Source: JBARRO01 sp049644265
GTDB taxonomy: Bacteria > Bacteroidota > Ignavibacteria > UBA10030
Length of the DNA: 18,918 nucleotides
Assembly (NCBI GenBank): GCA_049644265.1
Contig: JBARRO010000263.1
Location: 1-18,918, forward strand
Reading direction: 5' to 3'
Position 1 is the stretch's first letter; every line of letters begins with the position of its first letter. Shown piece after piece: positions 8,461 to 14,888 of the stretch. The position numbers and the translations under genes were made by a program. The notes under the pieces are model-generated. The model did no database searches. It saw only the letters and a program-made list of their open reading frames with translations, and had not been told where the DNA came from.

Positions 8461-8495
8461 TTACAAGGATTCTGGCCCCCAGAGGGGTCTTGTAA
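8461..8495. repeat. bulged hairpin about 70 bp upstream of dnaN
   Basis: TTACAAG (8461-8467) and CTTGTAA (8489-8495) form a perfect outer stem. Inside it CCCC (8476-8479) pairs with GGGG (8484-8487) across a CAGA loop, with a seven- or eight-base bulge on the left arm. On the minus strand it would lie in a dnaN leader or at the end of a dnaA transcript. No T-tract follows on either strand, so a simple terminator is unlikely. Confidence 0.6.
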
Positions 8496-8719
8496 GATGT
8501 TGAACGACAGAGACTTGTATATAATAAATAGATTGAAAAGATTAACAGATGAAGAGTAATAAGTGTGTGGAAAAAAGGAATAAGTTTTGAGAAAAACAGA
8601 AAATTCGTTAGCCCACTTGGACTTTGGTGAGGTTGACGAGGGAAGATTTATGTTGAACAGGTGTTGATAGAAGTAGGTTTTTCAACAAAAATGGATAATG
8701 AAACGACGCGACCTGCAAA

Positions 8720-8803
8720 TCCAAGAAGTAGTCCACACAGCGCACACGTGAACTCACATCGAAACACACAAACTATAAACATCGCTGACCTCCACTTCTT
8801 GGA
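8720..8803. repeat. 10-bp inverted repeat with 64-bp spacing, downstream of dnaA
   Basis: TCCAAGAAGT (8720-8729) and ACTTCTTGGA (8794-8803) are exact reverse complements. The 64 bases between them include CA-rich tracts. The repeat lies 60 to 144 bp past the dnaA stop and could fold in a dnaA 3' UTR or be a protein-binding pair. A single 10-bp match in a 470-bp spacer could also be chance. Confidence 0.4.
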
Positions 8804-8863
8804 CGCAGAGCGCTATTTCTTCATAGAGGTTCCCGACAGATCTAACTATGCAGTGTTCGTGAC

Positions 8864-10306
8864 CTAACCGCTGAGCTCGACCTTCCGTCGAAGCTGATCT
8901 ACCGTCTGCTTAAATCCGGCGTCCGTCTTGATGTGGTCCTCAACCGCCTGATACGCATGGATGACGGTGCTATGGTCTCTCCCGCCGAAATGAAGCCCGA
9001 TGGTTTTCAACGAGGAATTCGTGAGTTCCTTCGCAAGAAACATGGAAATCTGCCTTGCGTTTACGATTTCCTGTTTCCGCGTTTTTGCCCGGAGAAGGTC
9101 TGCAGGAATGTTGAAATATTCGCAAACAGTCCGCTGGATCTGTTCAATCGTGAGAGGGCTCCTGGTCTCGTTAGCAACAACCCGGAGCACTTCTTTTGCA
9201 AGCTCGAGCGTAATATCCCGGCTCTCCAGGGACGCCCTGGCGAGAAGGCTTATCAAGCATCCCTCCAGCTCGCGGATATTGCTTGTCACGTTTGCTGCGA
9301 TGAAATCGAGAACCTCCTGAGGCAACTCAAGACTATTCTCCTGGCTCTTTTTCTGGAGAATAGCGATGCGTGTTTCAAGGTCAGGAGCCTGAATGTCGGC
9401 CGTCAGGCCACTCTGGAAACGTGAAATCAGCCGATCGTCAAGACCCTTAAGGTCCTTTGGGGGGACATCTGAAGAAAGCACAATTTGCTTGCCCAGCTGG
9501 TACAGCGTGTTGAATGTGTGGAAAAAATTGTCCTGGGTTTTCTCTTTTCCAGAAAAGAACTGGATGTCGTCGACAATAAGAAGGTCCATACTTCGATAAA
9601 ACTGCGAGAACTCGTTAACGCGATCGGCCTGAATCGCTTCTACGAAGTCGACGGTAAATTTCTCACTTGAGACATAGGCCGCGCGACGGGCTTTACCGGA
9701 AAGCAGGGCATGGTTTCCCAGGGCGTGCATCAGGTGCGTCTTCCCAAGACCGGTACCCCCATAGATCACCAGCGGATTGAACGACGTTCCCCCGGGATTA
9801 TTTGCAACCGCGAGCGCCGCAGCGCGGGCAAGCTGGTTGCTGTCGCCCTTGATGAAGTTGTCGAAGGTGTACCGCGGGTTCAGATTACTCTGAAACGCGG
9901 GAACGTTTTCTTTCCGGAGCGAGACATGAGGAGAAAACGGGAGACTCTGCTGCTGAAATGCAGCATCTTCTCCTGTTGGAAAAACGGTTGTTTCCGGAGG
10001 AAGCTCAGAAGCAGGTTCGGCTGCAACCGAGTAGACGAGGCGGCCATTACTACCAAGCACAGAGACAATTGCACGCTTAATGAGGGCATTATAGTGCTCT
10101 TCCAGCCAGTCATAAAAGAACTGGCTCGGGACTCGAATCGTGAGCTCGGAACCCTCAACCTTCAACGGAACTACAGGCTGAAACCAGGTCTTGAAACTTA
10201 AGGTGGAAATCTCCGCTCCCACAATCACAAGGCAGCTCTCCCAAACATTTTCTGCATCTCCGCGAGTATCAACAAGGGGGACGTTTACAGCGGGTTGCGA
10301 GTTCAT
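8864..10306 (-). CDS. dnaA: Chromosomal replication initiator protein DnaA
   Basis: DnaA is the AAA+ ATPase that binds DnaA boxes, opens oriC and recruits the helicase. The 480-residue protein has domain I at about 20-95 (VWESCLVIV, SFKTWFQP, FFYDWLEEHY) and a short linker domain II rich in Pro and Gln. The AAA+ core starts near LNPRYTFDNFI at 142, with Walker A GGTGLGKT at 183-190, Walker B LLIVDD at 242-247 and sensor region SSD-PPKDL. The C-terminal helix-turn-helix domain ends in GGRDHSTVIHA at 441-451, the box-reading signature. No Shine-Dalgarno is visible before the ATG; the leader is C-rich. DnaA boxes lie 27-56 bp upstream, so autoregulation is likely. Confidence 0.98.
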   Translation of the reverse strand: MNSQPAVNVPLVDTRGDAENVWESCLVIVGAEISTLSFKTWFQPVVPLKVEGSELTIRVPSQFFYDWLEEHYNALIKRAIVSVLGSNGRLVYSVAAEPASELPPETTVFPTGEDAAFQQQSLPFSPHVSLRKENVPAFQSNLNPRYTFDNFIKGDSNQLARAAALAVANNPGGTSFNPLVIYGGTGLGKTHLMHALGNHALLSGKARRAAYVSSEKFTVDFVEAIQADRVNEFSQFYRSMDLLIVDDIQFFSGKEKTQDNFFHTFNTLYQLGKQIVLSSDVPPKDLKGLDDRLISRFQSGLTADIQAPDLETRIAILQKKSQENSLELPQEVLDFIAANVTSNIRELEGCLISLLARASLESRDITLELAKEVLRVVANETRSPLTIEQIQRTVCEYFNIPADLLRAKTRKQEIVNARQISMFLAKELTNSSLKTIGLHFGGRDHSTVIHAYQAVEDHIKTDAGFKQTVDQLRRKVELSG

Positions 10307-10330
10307 ATTGAAAATCAGGGGTAGGGGGTG

Positions 10331-10362
10331 AGTTATTCACTAATCCGCACAAGTTATTCACA
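10331..10362 (+). repeat. pair of DnaA boxes with 21-bp spacing
   Basis: AGTTATTCAC occurs exactly at 10331-10340 and at 10352-10361, a 21-bp period equal to two helical turns. Each contains a DnaA box: TTATTCACT (10333-10341, one mismatch) and TTATTCACA (10354-10362, perfect to TTATNCACA). They sit on the same DNA face and 27-56 bp upstream of the dnaA start. Confidence 0.75.
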
Positions 10363-10387
10363 TAAATACAAACAGCGCGGAAAACAA
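10361..10387 (-). promoter_or_regulatory. possible dnaA promoter
   Basis: On the minus strand TATTTATG (complement of 10361-10368) is one base off the Bacteroidota -7 consensus TAnnTTTG. A TTG lies 16 bases upstream (complement of 10385-10387), slightly closer than the usual 17-23. Transcription would start near the 10354-10362 DnaA box, so DnaA bound there could repress its own gene. Tentative. Confidence 0.3.
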
Positions 10388-10653
10388 CGGATTAAGAGCT
10401 TAAGGAAAAGTACGGGTAATCAACATGAGGACGACGCCGTAAAAGCTTCAAATTACACGACAAGAAAAAACTAATCACAACGTTGTCAACATTTTAACAA
10501 GAACACAAAAGTCTCAATTCTGCAAGCCTGAGGGAACGCAGTTCGAAGAGCAAAAATTTGTTCACACGATATCAACACTCGAACGCGCTGTGCAAGCGGC
10601 CTGTAATTATAACGCCGAGACGGTCTGTATGCAAGAGGAAAATTTACAATTGG

Positions 10654-10684
10654 TTGTTTGTCGTCGAGGATTTTCGTAAATTTG
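10654..10684 (+). promoter_or_regulatory. likely rpmH promoter, Bacteroidota type
   Basis: TTG (10654-10656), 20 bases, then TAAATTTG (10677-10684) exactly matches the Bacteroidota primary sigma consensus TTG-N17-23-TAnnTTTG. It lies 40 bp upstream of the rpmH start and points toward it. No equally good sigma-70 TATAAT element is present here. Confidence 0.5.
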
Positions 10685-10723
10685 ATTTTTACGAAAGAGA
10701 CCAATCTCACTTGAGGAGCAGGA

Positions 10724-10870
10724 ATGAAAAGGACGTTTCAACCGCACAATCGGAAGCGCAAAAACACACATGGCTTTCGCGCAAGAATGGCCACCAAAAA
10801 CGGTCGCAAGGTTCTTAGTGCCCGCCGGGCAAAGGGGCGCCATAAACTGACGGTGAGCGACGAACGGTAG
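10724..10870 (+). CDS. rpmH: 50S ribosomal protein L34
   Basis: The 48-residue product begins MKRTFQPHNRKRKNTHGFR and continues RMATKNGRKVLSARRAKGRHKL, the nearly invariant L34 sequence. L34 is a small basic protein of the large ribosomal subunit. The start has a strong GAGGAG ribosome binding site (10713-10718), and a Bacteroidota-type promoter candidate lies just upstream. The tail TVSDER is typical of the family. The gene heads the plus-strand run, directly across the presumed origin from dnaA, and is followed 50 bp later by rnpA, the usual pairing. Confidence 0.98.
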   Translation: MKRTFQPHNRKRKNTHGFRARMATKNGRKVLSARRAKGRHKLTVSDER

Positions 10871-10920
10871 CCCCCAGCCAGCAGAAGTCTCCAACCCGCC
10901 ATCCCCGGACCCCAAACCCA

Positions 10921-11316
10921 TTGATTGTAAGGAGCCTACTACCCAGAACTGAAATCCTGCGGGGCTACAGATCATTCTCCAAGGTCATTGCCCAGGGTCG
11001 GCCCGTGGGAGCTCCGCCCGTCAGGGCGTTCTATCTTGTTGATCCTGCAGCACAATTCTCTGTGAAAGTTGGGTTTGCTGTTTCAAGAAGCGTGAGGAAG
11101 GCCGTTCTGCGAAATCGCGCAAAGAGACTTCTCCGGGAGTCATACCGAACACAGAAGCACCTCCTTGCCGGGAAACTCCCGGCACCCAACAAGGCCCTAA
11201 CAATTGTTTTCATGTACGCCGGCTCACCGGATGTTACTCGCAGAGAGGTCCGCTATGGTTCCATCGAACACGGGGTCGCAAAAGTCCTCAACGAGATTGC
11301 CGGTCGCCTGAACTAA
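10921..11316 (+). CDS. rnpA: Ribonuclease P protein component
   Basis: RnpA binds the RNase P RNA and helps it cleave the 5' leader from precursor tRNAs. The product has the expected opening LPRTEILRGYRSFSKVIAQG and the signature RNRAKRLLRE at 64-73 within KVGFAVSRSVRKAVLRNRAKR. Start choice is uncertain. TTG at 10921 is the only standard start codon between the in-frame stop at 10843-10845 and the conserved region, giving 131 residues, but it has no Shine-Dalgarno. An AAGGAG (10929-10934) lies just after it and has no start codon at a useful distance. Coupling to rpmH is possible. yidD follows after 9 bp. Confidence 0.93.
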   Translation: MIVRSLLPRTEILRGYRSFSKVIAQGRPVGAPPVRAFYLVDPAAQFSVKVGFAVSRSVRKAVLRNRAKRLLRESYRTQKHLLAGKLPAPNKALTIVFMYAGSPDVTRREVRYGSIEHGVAKVLNEIAGRLN

Positions 11317-11325
11317 ACGGTACCC

Positions 11326-11541
11326 ATGGCATTACTTCTGGTCCATATGATCCGCGGCTACAGAATGCTTGTCAGCCCGCTTCTTCCATTCAACCACTGC
11401 AGGTTCTACCCCACATGTTCGCAGTATGCGGAAGAAGCGCTGCGCAAGCATGGCGCGGTCAAAGGATTGCGCCTCGCTCTTCTTCGGATTTTGAAGTGTC
11501 ACCCGTTTCATAGCGCCGGGGGATATGACCCGATTCCCTAA
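11326..11541 (+). CDS. yidD: Membrane protein insertion efficiency factor YidD
   Basis: The 71-residue protein shows the YidD pattern: IRGYRMLVSPLLP, then CRFYPTCSQYAEEAL at 25-39, LLRILKCHPFH and the C-terminal GGYDPIP. Conserved cysteines are at 25, 31 and 58. YidD is a small peripheral inner-membrane protein that helps YidC and Sec insert membrane proteins. It sits between rnpA and yidC, its standard place. The ATG at 11326 has no clear ribosome binding site; ATG at 11347 (residue 8) would also keep the conserved core. Confidence 0.96.
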   Translation: MALLLVHMIRGYRMLVSPLLPFNHCRFYPTCSQYAEEALRKHGAVKGLRLALLRILKCHPFHSAGGYDPIP

Positions 11542-11572
11542 CGTATTACTCATCGATCTCGAAGGCTGAATA

Positions 11573-13357
11573 ATGGATCGTCAATCAATCCTGGGATTTG
11601 TACTGATCTTCGTCGTCCTTGTCGTCTGGATGTGGGTAAACACCCCCCCACAGAAACCGGGCACCGAACCCCCAACCAAAGGCCAGGTGAAACAGGATAC
11701 GATCAAGGTTATTGATCAGCCTCCTCCGGAAAAGAAGCCGGAATCAAAGCCCACGGATCCCTACGGAAAGTTCTTCAGCGCGCGGGCTACGGGCACTGAA
11801 AGGCTCTTCGTCGTTGAAACCCCGCTGTTTAAGGCCGAGATTACGTCGAAAGGGGGGCGGATAAAAACCTGGGAGCTGAAGAACTACAAAACCTGGGACG
11901 GCAAGCCCGTTCAGCTTGTGGACTACGAAAGCAACGGGGACCTGAGCCTGCTGTTTACAACCGCCGACGGACGCCTGGTCAATACCCGGGATCTTTATTT
12001 TGATATTCTCACACCGGGAGATCACGCAGAGCTGGGCCAAAACAATTTTGAATTTGAAATAATTTTATCCCTCCCGTCATCGAACGGCGGAAAGATTCTC
12101 AAGACCCTGAAATTCAAGAACGACGTCTATGGATTTACTACAGACCTGAAATTTGTCAACCTTGGCGATGTCATCGCAAACTATGAGTATCAGATCCTCT
12201 GGGAACATGGCATCCGCTATGCCGAACACAACAGCATCGACGAGTCGAGTTTTGCCGCCGCGTATGCGTATGCGGGAAAAGAACTGACAGAAATAGACGC
12301 CACGAGTCCGGACAAGAAGGTTCAGAAGGACATGTCCGGCGTTGCCGACTGGGTCGCCACAAGAAACAAGTATTTTGCGGTTGCGCTCATTCCCGTTCAA
12401 CCGGCAGGCTCGGGCGCCTTCCTTGAGGGCACGCACAAGATGATGCCCGACAACGGCGCGATGGAGACCTACAGCATTGCCCTCAAAATGCCGTTCACGG
12501 GAAACGCCGAGGAGAATTGCAGTTTCAAGGTCTTTATGGGCCCCCTCGACCTCGGGTTGCTGAGATCCTACGACGCCAACATCGAGAGCATTATGAGCCT
12601 GGGTTGGGCGTGGATCATACGGCCGATCGCAGAATACATCATGCTGCCCCTGTTCAATGTGATTCACCTGGCGATCCCCAACTGGGGTATCGTCATTATT
12701 GTGTTCTCCATCCTCATTAAAATCGCACTTCATCCCCTTACCAAAACCCAGATGAAGTCCATGAAGAAGATGCAGGCTCTTCAGCCGCTCATGGATGAGG
12801 TGCGGGAGAAATACAAGGACGACCCCCAGAAGATGAATCAGGCGATCATGAATCTCTACAAGGAGTACGGGGTCAACCCCGCGGGTGGGTGTTTGCCGCT
12901 GCTGCTGCAGCTGCCAATTCTCTATGCCCTCTATTCGGTGTTCCGGGCCAACATCGAACTTCGCCAGGCATCATTCTTCTGGTGGATTACCGACCTTTCA
13001 ATACCCGATATTGCGATAAGCCTGCCCTTTCACATCCCGGTGTTCGGAGTCAAAGACCTCAGTGGCATTGCGCTGATCATGGGTGTGTCGATGTTCATAC
13101 AGCAGAAAATGACCGTGAAGGACCCGCGGCAGAAGATGATGATCTGGATGATGCCAATTATGATGACACTGCTCTTCAATAGTTTCCCGTCCGGCCTCAA
13201 CTTGTACTATACGGTTTTTAACATCCTGGGGATCATACAACAGGTGTTTGTGAACAAGCAGCACGACGCGGAACCCCTCAGAAAAGTCGAACCGAAGAAA
13301 AAACCCCGGGGGGCCTTTTTTGCCAAGTTCAAAGATATGCCGCGATTGAAAAGGTAA
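11573..13357 (+). CDS. yidC: Membrane protein insertase YidC
   Basis: YidC inserts and folds inner-membrane proteins alone or with SecYEG. The 594-residue protein has an N-terminal membrane segment (residues 6-23, ILGFVLIFVVLVVWMWV) and a Pro/Lys-rich linker. A large periplasmic P1 domain spans about 65-335 and indicates a diderm cell. The conserved Oxa1 core starts near 345, with membrane segments at about 371-386, 437-458, 496-510 and 523-562. The cytosolic loop includes LTKTQMKSMKKMQALQP, and NPAGGCLPLLLQLPI is the family signature. The tail is basic (KKKPRG, PRLKR), as is common for ribosome contact. A rho-independent terminator follows 20 bp later. Confidence 0.97.
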   Translation: MDRQSILGFVLIFVVLVVWMWVNTPPQKPGTEPPTKGQVKQDTIKVIDQPPPEKKPESKPTDPYGKFFSARATGTERLFVVETPLFKAEITSKGGRIKTWELKNYKTWDGKPVQLVDYESNGDLSLLFTTADGRLVNTRDLYFDILTPGDHAELGQNNFEFEIILSLPSSNGGKILKTLKFKNDVYGFTTDLKFVNLGDVIANYEYQILWEHGIRYAEHNSIDESSFAAAYAYAGKELTEIDATSPDKKVQKDMSGVADWVATRNKYFAVALIPVQPAGSGAFLEGTHKMMPDNGAMETYSIALKMPFTGNAEENCSFKVFMGPLDLGLLRSYDANIESIMSLGWAWIIRPIAEYIMLPLFNVIHLAIPNWGIVIIVFSILIKIALHPLTKTQMKSMKKMQALQPLMDEVREKYKDDPQKMNQAIMNLYKEYGVNPAGGCLPLLLQLPILYALYSVFRANIELRQASFFWWITDLSIPDIAISLPFHIPVFGVKDLSGIALIMGVSMFIQQKMTVKDPRQKMMIWMMPIMMTLLFNSFPSGLNLYYTVFNILGIIQQVFVNKQHDAEPLRKVEPKKKPRGAFFAKFKDMPRLKR

Positions 13358-13377
13358 CACGAAGAATCCCACCACCA

Positions 13378-13413
13378 ACGCCCCCCGGCAACCCCCGGAG
13401 GGCGTTTTTGTTT
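13378..13413 (+). terminator. rho-independent terminator after yidC
   Basis: ACGCCCCCCGG (13378-13388) pairs with CCGGAGGGCGT (13395-13405) over a six-base loop, giving ten base pairs and one C-A mismatch. TTTTT-G-TTT follows immediately (13405-13413). It ends the rpmH-rnpA-yidD-yidC transcript. Confidence 0.9.
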
Positions 13414-13425
13414 CTCCCCGTAAGG

Positions 13426-13456
13426 TTGTAAAAGCAGGACTCCTTTTGTACATTAG
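13426..13456 (+). promoter_or_regulatory. possible mnmE promoter
   Basis: TTG (13426-13428), 20 bases, then TACATTAG (13449-13456), one base off TAnnTTTG, with the same spacing as at rpmH. It lies between the yidC terminator and mnmE, where a promoter is needed. It would start transcription shortly before the ATG at 13485. Confidence 0.35.
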
Positions 13457-13484
13457 TCACCCCGAAATGCTTCTTGGGAAAACC

Positions 13485-14888
13485 ATGCCCCACGACTACT
13501 CAGATACAATCGCAGCAATTGCAACGCCACCGGGACAAGGGGGACTCTCTGTCATCCGCGTAAGCGGTGAGGCGTCTCTCGCGCTCGTGTCGAAACGATT
13601 CCGGGGACACGGCATTCTCGAAAACGCAAATACCCATACTGCTCACTTCGGGAAAATTGTCGAAGAAAACGGGTCCGCTCTTGACGAGGTGGTCTGCACC
13701 GTTTTTCGGAAGCCCCATTCGTATACCGGCGAGGATACGGTGGAAGTAAGTTGCCATGGAGGGGTGCTTGTCACCAAGAGAGTTCTGGAGTCGTTGGTTC
13801 ATGCCGGTGCGAGGCCGGCAGAGCCGGGTGAGTTTACAAAACGAGCCTTTCTGAACGGGAAGATGGATCTCTCCCAGGCCGAAGCGGTCGCCGACCTCAT
13901 CCATGCCGATTCCGACTTGGCCCGCAGCACATCGCTCCATCAGCTCGAGGGCTCCCTCTCGCGAAGGATCCAGACCCTTCGGGATAGCCTTGTCGAGTCA
14001 ATCGGACTGCTTGAACTGGAGCTTGACTTTGTAGAAGACGGTCTTGAGTTTGTTGACAAAGGGAAAGTCGAGCGCCAGATTGAGACTGCATGGGCAACTG
14101 TCAGCGACCTCATTCAAACCTACAAGTTTGGAAGGGTTTACAGAGAAGGGGTAAAGGTAGTGCTTGCGGGCGCTCCCAATGTTGGTAAATCAAGTCTGAT
14201 GAATGCGCTTCTGAATGAAGACAGAGCGATTGTCACAGATATCCCCGGAACAACCAGGGACGTCATAGAAGAAGTTGTGAATATTGGTGGGATTGCATTC
14301 AGGATTGTTGATACGGCTGGACTTAGGGAAAGCCCGGACCCCATCGAACAAGAGGGCGTTCGGCGAACTCAGAACCAGGTATCAACCGCAGATCTTCTTC
14401 TTTTGATGTTGGATAGCTCCAGGGAACTTTCCCACGAAGAAAAAACCTTTACGCAAGCGATATCTGTGAGGGTAAAGAAGGGGGAATTGAACTGCATAGC
14501 GATCTATAACAAAATCGACTTGGGCCCCAAAACCAGGAACTTCGAACAAGTGGAGTCAGCACTGGGAACCAGGGGAATCCCCATCTCCGCTCTGACGGGA
14601 ACCGGCTTGACGAAGTTGAGGGAGGCTCTTATCGAAGCGGTCTTTCACAACCAAACAGCCTCCCCTGAAAAGAGCGCAACCGTGACAAACGTCCGGCACT
14701 ACAACTCCCTCCGAAACGCTGAAAAGGGGCTCGTATTGGCCCTGGGTTCGATGAAAGCCGGCAAGAGCTCGGAATTCGTAACAGTTGACCTCCGATCCGC
14801 CCTGGATAACCTGGGAGAGATCACTGGTGCCGTGACAACAGAAGATATCCTTAATGATATTTTCTCCAAATTCTGCATAGGGAAGTAA
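13485..14888 (+). CDS. mnmE: tRNA modification GTPase MnmE (TrmE)
   Basis: MnmE and MnmG together install the 5-carboxymethylaminomethyl group on U34 of certain tRNAs. The 467-residue protein has an N-terminal formyl-THF-binding domain (DTIAAIATPPGQGGLSVIRVSG). The G domain has G1 GAPNVGKSS at 229-237, TTRD at 256-259, G3 DTAG at 276-279 and G4 NKID at 342-345. It ends in the family motif FCIGK, whose Cys is conserved. The frame is open back to a TTG at 13446 and has another ATG at 13467. I chose 13485 because the product then starts as MnmE proteins do and GGGAA (13476-13480) precedes it. Its stop shares one base with the mnmG start. Confidence 0.96.
   Translation: MPHDYSDTIAAIATPPGQGGLSVIRVSGEASLALVSKRFRGHGILENANTHTAHFGKIVEENGSALDEVVCTVFRKPHSYTGEDTVEVSCHGGVLVTKRVLESLVHAGARPAEPGEFTKRAFLNGKMDLSQAEAVADLIHADSDLARSTSLHQLEGSLSRRIQTLRDSLVESIGLLELELDFVEDGLEFVDKGKVERQIETAWATVSDLIQTYKFGRVYREGVKVVLAGAPNVGKSSLMNALLNEDRAIVTDIPGTTRDVIEEVVNIGGIAFRIVDTAGLRESPDPIEQEGVRRTQNQVSTADLLLLMLDSSRELSHEEKTFTQAISVRVKKGELNCIAIYNKIDLGPKTRNFEQVESALGTRGIPISALTGTGLTKLREALIEAVFHNQTASPEKSATVTNVRHYNSLRNAEKGLVLALGSMKAGKSSEFVTVDLRSALDNLGEITGAVTTEDILNDIFSKFCIGK

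Larger units (their letters stand above)
8391..8863. other. dnaA-dnaN intergenic region, possible second origin lobe
   Basis: This 473-bp spacer has no credible gene. It contains an AT-rich stretch at about 8514-8565, next to TGTGGAAAA (8566-8574), which is one base off the reverse DnaA box TGTGGATAA. TGTTGATAG (8662-8670) matches at 7 of 9. It also contains the hairpin at 8461-8495, a 7-bp inverted repeat TGTTGAA/TTCAACA (8651-8657 and 8681-8687) and a widely spaced 10-bp inverted repeat (8720-8729 and 8794-8803). The dnaN promoter and ribosome binding site must lie at its left end. B. subtilis has origin elements on both sides of dnaA; a similar bipartite arrangement is possible here but not shown. 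Confidence 0.45.
10307..10723. other. oriC: candidate replication origin (oriC), dnaA-rpmH intergenic region
   Basis: This 417-bp non-coding gap is the only point where gene orientation switches: all genes to its left are on minus and all to its right on plus. It holds a perfect DnaA box TTATTCACA (10354-10362), TTATTCACT (10333-10341), TTGTTCACA (10558-10566, 8 of 9), and AT-rich stretches at about 10440-10510. It also carries the palindrome ACAACGTTGT (10477-10486). If forks left from here, every gene in the window would be transcribed with replication, dnaA included. A start in the dnaA-dnaN spacer would make dnaA head-on. The precise unwinding site is not visible. Confidence 0.65.

Noticed and set aside
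8745..8750. CACGTG core resembling a third parS
   Set aside because: The flanks (GCGCA and AACTC) do not match GTTT and AAAC, so it is well below the two real sites.
8661..8867. Plus-strand 68-codon reading frame in the dnaA-dnaN spacer
   Set aside because: TTG start without a ribosome binding site, no recognisable family pattern, and it runs into the dnaA stop region on the opposite strand.
10558..10818. Plus-strand 86-codon reading frame across the rpmH promoter and start
   Set aside because: It is a shifted-frame shadow of rpmH; the real L34 frame is unmistakable.
10819..10831. TGCCCG-C-CGGGCA palindrome in rpmH
   Set aside because: It lies within highly conserved L34 codons, leaves a one-base loop and has no T-tract.
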